A stretch of 64,000 bases of DNA from Vibrio ruber DSM 16370 (lineage in GTDB: Bacteria > Pseudomonadota > Gammaproteobacteria > Enterobacterales > Vibrionaceae), in the NCBI RefSeq assembly GCF_900163965.1, contig NZ_FULE01000031.1, forward strand, positions 1 through 64,000, given 5' to 3'. Shown here in pieces: positions 57,317 through 64,000 of the stretch. Made by a program: the position numbers and the translations under genes. How positions within the stretch are numbered: position 1 is the first letter of the stretch; each line of letters opens with the position of its first letter. The notes below the pieces were generated by a model, which was not told where the DNA came from, searched no databases, and saw only the letters and a program-made list of their open reading frames with translations.

Positions 57317-58276
57317 ATGGTTACTATCACTGATGTTTCTCGGTTAGCGAATGTCTCAAAAGCGACGGTTTCTCGCGTGATGAGCGGCAGCCGTGGAGTG
57401 AAACAGGAAAGCCGGGAAGCCGTACTCAGAGCTGCGGAAGAGCTTAATTATCGTCCCAATATTATGGCGCAGAGTCTGGCGACCCAGAAATCTGACTATA
57501 TTGGTGTGGTTTTGACCAGCTCGGATACAGGGCAGGTGTCAACATTTCTGCCATTGCTATGCAGTGCCCTCAAGCAAAGAGATAAACGGATGCTGGTCAG
57601 TTTTGCTGACACACCAGGGGAATACCAACGAGTGATGGAATCGTGGGGACACGGTCAGTGTGATGCCATTATCACATTCGGTGGCAATATTCCCGCATCT
57701 GCACTCGACAAAACGATCGCGGTTGATAGTGATATGCATGACAACTGCCGCTCCATCAGCTACGACTACCGTTTTGCCTGTGAGAGTGCCTGTCGCTATC
57801 TTTCCAGTCAAGGGCACGCATCGATCGCGATTTTGCTTGATGGCCAGAATTACGCCTCTCAACAAGTGCTTGAAGGCTACAAAATTGCGATGCAGAACAT
57901 GTCGATTCCAATCAACCGACAACTGATTGTCAGCGCTGATGAAAGTGCGGAGTTGGCAATGATGAATCTCTTGAACAGCTATTCATCATTTACGTCTCTG
58001 ATCGTGATGAAAGACAGCCATGCCGCAGTTGCGATGAAACTGCTTCAGGATTTTAATCTGTCTACCCCACAAGATGTATCGATTCTGTCACTGGAAGATT
58101 CGTCACTGGCCAAGCAGTTAACCCCAGCGCTGACGTGTATTAGTTATCCGTCTGAGCGATTGGTTGCTGCACTGATGAAAGAACTCGATAACTTTCTTGA
58201 GCGCCACCCATCAGAGAATAAATCAAGTATTCAGGGGAATCTGGTTGTGCGAGATTCGGTGGTGAATCGTAATTGA
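57317..58276 (+). CDS. LacI-family repressor of the beta-glucoside locus
   Basis: 319-aa LacI/GalR regulator. The N-terminal HTH is ITDVSRLANVSKATVSRVMSG with the hinge NYRPNIMAQSLATQKS in part, and a periplasmic-binding-protein-like effector domain follows. It should bind the TGGAAACCGGTTTCCA-type operators before the porin, the PTS operon and itself, and release on binding the sugar or its phosphate. It resembles AscG/CelR-type beta-glucoside repressors by context only. Confidence 0.9.
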   Translation: MVTITDVSRLANVSKATVSRVMSGSRGVKQESREAVLRAAEELNYRPNIMAQSLATQKSDYIGVVLTSSDTGQVSTFLPLLCSALKQRDKRMLVSFADTPGEYQRVMESWGHGQCDAIITFGGNIPASALDKTIAVDSDMHDNCRSISYDYRFACESACRYLSSQGHASIAILLDGQNYASQQVLEGYKIAMQNMSIPINRQLIVSADESAELAMMNLLNSYSSFTSLIVMKDSHAAVAMKLLQDFNLSTPQDVSILSLEDSSLAKQLTPALTCISYPSERLVAALMKELDNFLERHPSENKSSIQGNLVVRDSVVNRN

Positions 58277-58669
58277 TATCCAGTGATGCATAATTTCCCC
58301 TGTCGCTGAAGCTGATGACAGGCTGTGGTTCAGGGGGGAAATAACAAAATATCGAAAAAATAAATATTTATATTAAAACAATTCATATTATCAATCACAT
58401 AATTCCAGCGTTTAATTTTTTAAACGGTAGGTTCTATCTATTACTGTATTTATTGATTTTTGTATTATTAATAATCGTTGTTTTTTTGATTTATATATAT
58501 AAAGGTAAAGTATCTTATTGACTTTACAAGATAAAGTTAATATCTATAAACATCACTCTTCATCGTGTGATGTCTTTTCACTCTGATTCCCTTTGACATT
58601 ACTCATGAATTAATCTCATCGCTGGAGTTAGAGTGATGAATCTGATGGGCAGACTGAATATAAAAGCTG
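58277..58669. other. AT-rich intergenic region
   Basis: About 390 bp. It starts with an inverted repeat (TTTCCCCTG at 58294 facing CAGGGGGGAAA at 58331), then very AT-rich DNA and a small hairpin at 58550-58573 (ACATCAC with GTGATGT). No gene. Composition changes here relative to the PTS locus. Confidence 0.45.
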
Positions 58670-59158
58670 ATGAATGTAACGTTGATAGAGAGTAGGGTGA
58701 AATCTTACCAAGCAGTAACTCCCACAACCGTTCGTATCGAGCTGGAGAGCTCACAGACGGTGATTCTGAGACTGTCAGAATCATGGGTGTTGAATCAAGG
58801 CGACTCGGTCGCGATTGCTGGATTTCAGGATCCGAAAAGCAATATGTTGATTGGTTATGGTTATATCAATCTGTCGCAACATGTAAAGTCTATCACCCGC
58901 AGTAACGGACTGCCTTTTCTTCTCTTTGGCTCACTATTGAGCGTTATCACCCTAGGTATCATTGCTTTTATATTTTCGGGGAGTGGTGTTATTCCTTTTT
59001 ATGATCTCCTACTGACTCTTCCTCTCTTGATTGTATTCCTGTTTTCAGGCTTCTTTGTTTGGATTGGCGTCAAAGCCAAGAAAAAAGAGCGGGCTGTGAA
59101 AAAAGTGCTGGATCAAGTGAAAATGGACGTTTTGGTCGATGCGGCTACGCTTGGTTAG
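58670..59158 (+). CDS. hypothetical membrane protein
   Basis: 162 aa, not recognised. The N-terminal 70 residues are beta-rich with an OB-like pattern (TTVRIELESSQTVILRLSES, then NQGDSVAIAGFQD). Two membrane helices follow at about 82-102 and 110-132, then a charged C-terminal tail. No good ribosome binding site precedes the ATG at 58670; a GTG at 58697 is another possible start. No neighbour suggests a role. Confidence 0.5.
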   Translation: MNVTLIESRVKSYQAVTPTTVRIELESSQTVILRLSESWVLNQGDSVAIAGFQDPKSNMLIGYGYINLSQHVKSITRSNGLPFLLFGSLLSVITLGIIAFIFSGSGVIPFYDLLLTLPLLIVFLFSGFFVWIGVKAKKKERAVKKVLDQVKMDVLVDAATLG

Positions 59159-59289
59159 TATAGAGATTTGAAAACTTTGGAGGATGCACCTTCCCCACTA
59201 AATACGTAAACCCAACATAGATAGCCTATTCAGTAGGTGCTACTTTTATGGGTAGGGATGAGTCCAATTAGCCAATTAATCAACAGCCA

Positions 59290-59510
59290 GATATTGTTAT
59301 TGTCCCATAAGAAATATCATCAGATAGATGAATAATGTTCAATCCAATTTCTATTTTGAGGTCATATTTTATCTTCATTATGATTCGTATTTTATCCATC
59401 ACTTTTCCCTCAAAATCAGAACCATTGTCCGTTTTCAGAATTTTAGGCATACCACAGTTTTATCGTCTTAGATAGAAAATGTCCTTGCGAGATTATCAGC
59501 AGTTGATAAG
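59290..59510 (-). mobile_element. decayed transposase fragment
   Basis: On the minus strand from 59452 the reading is MPKILKTDNGSDFEGKVMDK, the second-Asp region of an rve/DDE transposase (PK-TDNG-F pattern). Upstream in a shifted frame is TADNLARTF, a segment that normally precedes it, broken by stops. No ends, inverted repeats or intact frame remain. A relic of an IS3/IS481-like element at the edge of the nuclease-helicase cluster. Confidence 0.6.
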
Positions 59511-59572
59511 ATAAGCGACTTATGTATAAGCGTACAGTCTTTTGACTGACCAAACGCGAATGAGTGTAGAAA

Positions 59573-59932
59573 GTGAATGAGTGTGAATACGAGCAAACGA
59601 TGAAAAACGCTAAACAACCACGCTGCGTGATAGGTATTAAAGGGCAAACGCCCGATCCCGATTACCCAGTCGATATTTGGTTCGATTCGCTAAAATCAGT
59701 CGCCAATGTACTGTCAAAAGAAAACCAGCAGTTGTTAAAAGTGATTGTTGAAAAAGAGCCTCAGTCAGTCACTGAGTTGGCCTCTCTTACAGGGCGAGCG
59801 GTCAGTAATGTGTCGAGAACACTGAAAACGTTGGGCAAATACAACTTAGTTGAAATGGAAAAATCACCAAATGGATTAGCGGTAAAGCTGCAATATCAAT
59901 CCATGTTACTGTTAATTCAGCCATTGGAGTAA
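59573..59932 (+). CDS. winged-helix DNA-binding protein
   Basis: 119-aa basic protein with a winged HTH at about 45-105 (QSVTELASLTGRAVSNVSRT, then LKTLGKYNLVEME), like MarR/ArsR-type or HVO_A0114-type regulators. It ends 10 bp before the helicase gene and should be co-transcribed. It is probably the cluster's regulator. The start may be GTG 59573 or ATG 59600; the latter gives a cleaner N-terminus. Not assigned to a named family. Confidence 0.7.
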   Translation: MNECEYEQTMKNAKQPRCVIGIKGQTPDPDYPVDIWFDSLKSVANVLSKENQQLLKVIVEKEPQSVTELASLTGRAVSNVSRTLKTLGKYNLVEMEKSPNGLAVKLQYQSMLLLIQPLE

Positions 59933-59942
59933 AAGGGACAGT

Positions 59943-62900
59943 ATGCAACAAGTTGGAATTTATGAGCAGCTTATAACGCAGCTTATCGAGAGTCGAATTG
60001 ACCGAGAGCGATTCTATGTCGGCGAGCGTGAGCTCAATAGTAGTGAAGCATCAACGTGGTTATCTCGTTTCCTATCACACATACTTGAATATGCGATTGA
60101 GTCTGTCCCCTCAAGTGATGATCGTCTGCAACAGCAAATTGCTTTATCCAATCAATTGTTACTGTGGCTAAAAACACAAATTCAAGATAACGATTTTATC
60201 GAAGACAATTTGCTTGCCAGTCAAGGTAAAATTCTGACTGCGCTCTATGAGCTCGAAAATCCTGTCTCTGCCGATTTAAAAAATTATATTAACGACATTT
60301 TTCCGTTAACAGGCTTAAGCCAAAGCGAGCTGTTTTGTGGCAGTAATGCGGGATTGTCGCTTGAATCTGAATTGAAGCGAGAGATTCTGTCTGCGGATAA
60401 AATTTACTGGTTAGTGTCATTTATTAAGTGGGCAGGGATACGAATTTTTCGCAAAGAGTTAGAAGAGTTTACTGCTAGCGGCCGCGAGCTAAAAATTATT
60501 ACTACATCATATATGGGGGCGACTGACGCGAAAGCGGTTGAGTATTTGGCGAGTTTACCCAATACCGAAGTGAAGCTGAGTTACAACACTGAGCGGGAAC
60601 GTTTACATGCAAAGAGCTATCTATTTTTACGCAACACTGGCTATCACACTGGTTATATCGGCTCTTCCAATCTTTCCCATTCAGCGTTAACCAATGGCTT
60701 AGAGTGGAATTTAAAAATTACTTCGCAAGAAATCCCACACATTATCAATAAATCATTGAGCACCTTTGAAACCTATTGGGCTTCTAATGATTTTGAACAT
60801 TTCAATGGTGATGCGAAAAGTAGTGAAAAACTCAAAAAAGCCTTGAGCCAACAGCGCAGAGATTTTGAGGCTAGTCCAACCCATTTTTTTGATATTTCGC
60901 CTTTTCCGTACCAAAGTGAAATCTTAGAACAACTTGCCGTTGAGCGAAGTATTCACAAGCGCTATCGTAATTTAGTCGTTGCGGCAACCGGCACCGGAAA
61001 AACCTTGATTTCAGCCTTTGATTTTGCGCGCTTTGTTAAAGAGAAACCGCAAGCCAATTTCTTATTTGTAGCTCACCGAGAAGAAATCTTAAAGCAAGCC
61101 AGATCTGCGTATCGTGGGGTATTGCGTAATGTTGCTTTTGGTGAACTTTGGGTTGGCGGACATACACCAGATCACTATCGACAATTGTTTGTTTCTATCC
61201 AAACCCTGAACAATCAACTGGATCAGCTTAACCTAACCGCTGACTATTATGACTACATTGTGATTGATGAGGTTCATCATATTGCAGCGACTAGTTATCG
61301 CGCACTGCTGGAGCACTTTTCCCCAACTATATTACTTGGCCTGACTGCAACACCAGAGCGGCATGATGGTGGTGATATTTTAGCGGATTTTGGTGGTGTG
61401 ATTGCGGCAGAGATCCGTTTGCCGGAAGCGATTAACCGTCGTCACCTTTGCCCATTTCAGTATTTTGGTATTGATGATGATACCGACCTTCGCAACATTG
61501 CATGGAGTCGTGGACGTTACGATATAGCTCAGCTGACCAATCTTTATACCCACAACCAAGTCCGCTTTGACAAGATTTTGCTGAGTATGCAGGAGATCAT
61601 CACTGATATAGGCAAAATGAAAGCATTGGCCTTTTGTGTGAGCAAAGAACATGCGAGTTACATGACACAGCAACTCTTATTAAAAGGCATTAAAGCGGAT
61701 GTGTTGACCAGTGATAACAGCCACGAGCGGCAACAAAAGCAGCAAGCAATTCGTTCTGGCAGCATTAACGTGCTTTGTGTGGTCGATATCTTCAACGAAG
61801 GTGTCGATATTCCCGAAGTTGATACGTTATTGTTTTTACGGCCGACAGAAAGCTTAACTATTTTCTTGCAACAACTTGGCCGCGGTTTGCGTTTAGCTGA
61901 CGGTAAGGAGTGCTGTACCGTGTTGGATTTTGTTGGCAACTCACGCCCTGAATATGATTTTGCCAATAAATTTAGAGCCTTAGTGGGTAAAAGTCAGCGA
62001 GCGATTAGCGAAGAAATAAAGCAAGGGTTCCCCCACGCGCCACTCGGTTGTCGCATTGAGTTGAGTAAGCGCACGCAAGAAATGGTGCTCAGCAATATTC
62101 GTCAAGCCTCATTAACGTTGAAGCGTCTAGTCGCGATGATCCGCCAATATCCTCAGCATTCCACACTGCCGTTAACGTTGTCGAATTTCTTAACCTTAAA
62201 TTCTCACATCGACTTGAATGAGCTTTATAAGCGAGGGAGTTGGTCGCAGCTAGTTCAGCAAGCTAAAGATGAAATCAACGAAAATTCAGCTGATGAAGCT
62301 CTGCTGAAAATGCTTAGAAAGTCCATTCATAACCGAATTTTAACCTGCGATGATCATGCATATTTGAGCTTCTTAAAACAGCTTTGCCAAAATAACTTTA
62401 TTGTTGAAAATTCTAGTCAACGTCATGCCTTGATGTGTCATTACGATTTCTGGCAAAAAACGGGACCTGAATGTGGATTCGATTCCATTGAGCAGAGCTT
62501 AGCAAAACTAAATTCTGGCGAGTTAAAAGCAGAATTATTCGATGTTTTAAACTGGCAACTCGCTCAAACCAAGCATGAACAACCCAAAATGCAGGCTTTG
62601 CCTGAGGTTTCACTGAGGCTGCATGCACGTTATGCGCGTGAGCAAATATTGGTGGCATTTGGTGCGACCACGTTTGAGCGCCAACCGCCAGCACGCGAAG
62701 GTGTGTTTGTGCTGAAAGATCAAAATATTGAACTGATGTTTGTCACCTTGGACAAAAACGAAAAGCAATTTTCGCCAACCACCATGTATCACGATTACGC
62801 GATAAACGAACACCTCTTTCATTGGCAGTCGCAAAATAGTGCACGACCCGACAAGGGGCGTGGTTTGGAATACATCCAGCATCAAAAAATGGGCAAGCGA

Positions 62901-63083
62901 CTGTTTTTATTTGTGCGTGAACAAAGCAAAGATGAATATGGCCGCACTATGAGTTTTGTGAATTATGGTGAAGTTGACTATGTGTCGCATGCAGGGTCAC
63001 AACCAATGAGCATTACTTGGCAGTTAAAAGAGCCTATGCCCCACTTCATGTGGCAACAAGCCGCGAAGTTGGCAGTGGGTTAA
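59943..63083 (+). CDS. PLD-domain SF2 helicase with DUF3427
   Basis: 1046 aa with three parts. A PLD-like nuclease domain lies at about 130-275, with a single H-x-K motif (LHAKSYLFL, His222/Lys224) and GSSNLSHSAL at 240-249. An SF2 helicase core spans 320-690: Walker A AATGTGKT at 347-354, DEVHH at 442-446, TATPER at 468-473, QQLGRGLR at 643-650. A C-terminal DUF3427 domain follows at about 870-1040. Proteins of this build occur in bacteria near nucleases and are suspected in DNA defence, but their job is not established to my knowledge. A tight operon with the HTH gene upstream and a nuclease-like frame downstream. Confidence 0.88.
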   Translation: MQQVGIYEQLITQLIESRIDRERFYVGERELNSSEASTWLSRFLSHILEYAIESVPSSDDRLQQQIALSNQLLLWLKTQIQDNDFIEDNLLASQGKILTALYELENPVSADLKNYINDIFPLTGLSQSELFCGSNAGLSLESELKREILSADKIYWLVSFIKWAGIRIFRKELEEFTASGRELKIITTSYMGATDAKAVEYLASLPNTEVKLSYNTERERLHAKSYLFLRNTGYHTGYIGSSNLSHSALTNGLEWNLKITSQEIPHIINKSLSTFETYWASNDFEHFNGDAKSSEKLKKALSQQRRDFEASPTHFFDISPFPYQSEILEQLAVERSIHKRYRNLVVAATGTGKTLISAFDFARFVKEKPQANFLFVAHREEILKQARSAYRGVLRNVAFGELWVGGHTPDHYRQLFVSIQTLNNQLDQLNLTADYYDYIVIDEVHHIAATSYRALLEHFSPTILLGLTATPERHDGGDILADFGGVIAAEIRLPEAINRRHLCPFQYFGIDDDTDLRNIAWSRGRYDIAQLTNLYTHNQVRFDKILLSMQEIITDIGKMKALAFCVSKEHASYMTQQLLLKGIKADVLTSDNSHERQQKQQAIRSGSINVLCVVDIFNEGVDIPEVDTLLFLRPTESLTIFLQQLGRGLRLADGKECCTVLDFVGNSRPEYDFANKFRALVGKSQRAISEEIKQGFPHAPLGCRIELSKRTQEMVLSNIRQASLTLKRLVAMIRQYPQHSTLPLTLSNFLTLNSHIDLNELYKRGSWSQLVQQAKDEINENSADEALLKMLRKSIHNRILTCDDHAYLSFLKQLCQNNFIVENSSQRHALMCHYDFWQKTGPECGFDSIEQSLAKLNSGELKAELFDVLNWQLAQTKHEQPKMQALPEVSLRLHARYAREQILVAFGATTFERQPPAREGVFVLKDQNIELMFVTLDKNEKQFSPTTMYHDYAINEHLFHWQSQNSARPDKGRGLEYIQHQKMGKRLFLFVREQSKDEYGRTMSFVNYGEVDYVSHAGSQPMSITWQLKEPMPHFMWQQAAKLAVG

Positions 63084-64000
63084 CTATCATGATGACTTCA
63101 GCATCGACAAGGTTTACCCGCTTTGGCGCTTTAGCTTAGTAGAAAAAACCGAGCAAGATGCTGCGACCAGTCAACAACGTGGTCATTTCCCTCTCATGTG
63201 GTTAGCAAATTTTGCCGCATTAAGAAAACGCTTCGAGCAAGGTTTACAAGTCATTTGTGCTGCACCACATAGTCGCTTGCAATCGACAGTTGCCAATATC
63301 AAAGCTGCCAAATTAAAAGGTCGATTACCACATAAATTAGCCGAACGGGTCAAACAAGACTTTGCCAACGGTCAATACGATAAACGCTACTCTGTCGAAA
63401 AAAAACAACTGAGTGTGGATACACCTGAAAATCGTTTTATAAAAATGGCAGTGAGTAAAATCAAACGGCAATTAGCGGAGTTTGAACAAAAGCTCAAGCA
63501 AAATAACCAAGTGCCAGAGAACCAACGGTTATCTGATTCATTTTTAAATGAGCTACATAGCTGGCAACAGCCGCTGCAAGAAGTATTGAACCACAGTATT
63601 TTAAAAGACGTTGGGACTCACACGGGTTTAAGCCGCGAATCGTTAGTGCTACAGCAAAAAACCGGCTACAGTGCGGTGTATCGTGTTTGGCAGGAGCTGA
63701 AATTTTATTTAGATGTATTTGGCAACCAGTCGAGCATTTCGATGAAGTCAGTAGCCGAAATTTATGAAGTGTGGTGTTTTTTGTGTTTGAAACAGATTTT
63801 AGAGCACGATCTCGGCTTTGAGTTGGTGGAAAACGGTGCGACGAAGCTCGCTCAAAATGACTTTTTTGAGTACCAACTAAAAGATGAGTTTGCCGGTGCC
63901 TTTCGTTTTAAACGCAGCGATGGTGTGACAGCTAGGCTGGCACACGAGCCGAAATTTACCAGAAAAGGAAAATCAATCCGCTCGTACTTGGTTAGCCAAG
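63028..64000 (+). CDS. DUF2357/DUF524-like nuclease protein, partial, start unclear
   Basis: A frame open from 63028 to the right edge, more than 320 codons. Recognisable blocks are HFPLMWLANFAALRKRF, ICAAPHSRLQ, VDTPENRFIKMAV and SVAEIYEVWCFLCLKQIL. These recall DUF2357/DUF524 restriction-nuclease-like proteins, whose PD-(D/E)xK domain would lie beyond the window. Protein-like sequence (YPLWRFSLVEK) runs right up to the helicase stop with no in-frame ATG before 63196. The ATG pair at 63089 is in another frame and stops after 16 codons. The 5' part may be deleted or frameshifted. Confidence 0.6.

Overview
The window is a chromosome segment from a Vibrio or close Vibrionaceae relative. The evidence is the gene content and order: ilvY-ilvC-ubiK-vexB-vexA, a fused-ATPase peptide ABC operon, gorA-rlmJ-prlC, uvrD, ggt, rarD and recQ follow the order I remember from part of Vibrio cholerae chromosome 1. 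It opens with the 3' end of an rRNA operon (23S tail, 5S). This placement rests on protein and RNA recognition by eye, not on a search.

Layout. 1-740: rRNA tail and tRNA-Ser(UGA). 950-5050: a phospholipase-D-type lipoprotein and a dCache chemoreceptor. 5090-7700: divergent ilvY/ilvC. 7775-12412: ubiK and the RND efflux pair vexB/vexA, without an adjacent vexR. 12736-15910: rep helicase, then a tRNA Arg-His-Pro-His-Pro cluster followed by two 180-bp repeats that each carry a broken tRNA-Pro. 16571-22079: peptide/nickel-type ABC importer. 22159-24410: SPOR-domain protein and a Fur-box-preceded ferric/siderophore binding protein. 24438-29018: ytfQRT-yjfF galactofuranose-type importer. 29584-31593: a chemoreceptor ending in a PilZ domain. 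31772-36318: gorA, rlmJ, prlC. 36390-38747: PAP2 phosphatase lipoprotein with an autotransporter-type repeat. 39061-41969: uvrD, a TfoX-C protein and yqfB. 42459-42950: on the minus strand, a CsrB-family regulatory RNA with a perfect VarA/UvrY/GacA-type palindrome upstream. 42988-48863: ggt, a LysE-family exporter, rarD, recQ and a DUF3630 protein. 48959-50047: secreted lipase-like hydrolase.

50298-58276 is a self-contained beta-glucoside catabolic locus: outer-membrane porin, two EIIC permeases, EIIB, EIIA, a GH1 6-phospho-beta-glucosidase and a LacI-family regulator. LacI-type operators lie before the porin, before the main operon and before the regulator itself, with a degenerate one before the second EIIC. 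The locus probably takes up a beta-linked disaccharide or aryl glucoside through the porin, phosphorylates it on entry and cleaves it inside the cell.

From about 58300 to the right edge the content turns accessory. There is AT-rich DNA, an unknown membrane protein, a decayed transposase fragment, and then a tight winged-HTH / PLD-helicase-DUF3427 / DUF2357-like nuclease cluster that runs off the window. This is the best candidate for an incompletely described defence or DNA-processing system. The nuclease-like frame lacks a visible start and may be 5'-truncated.
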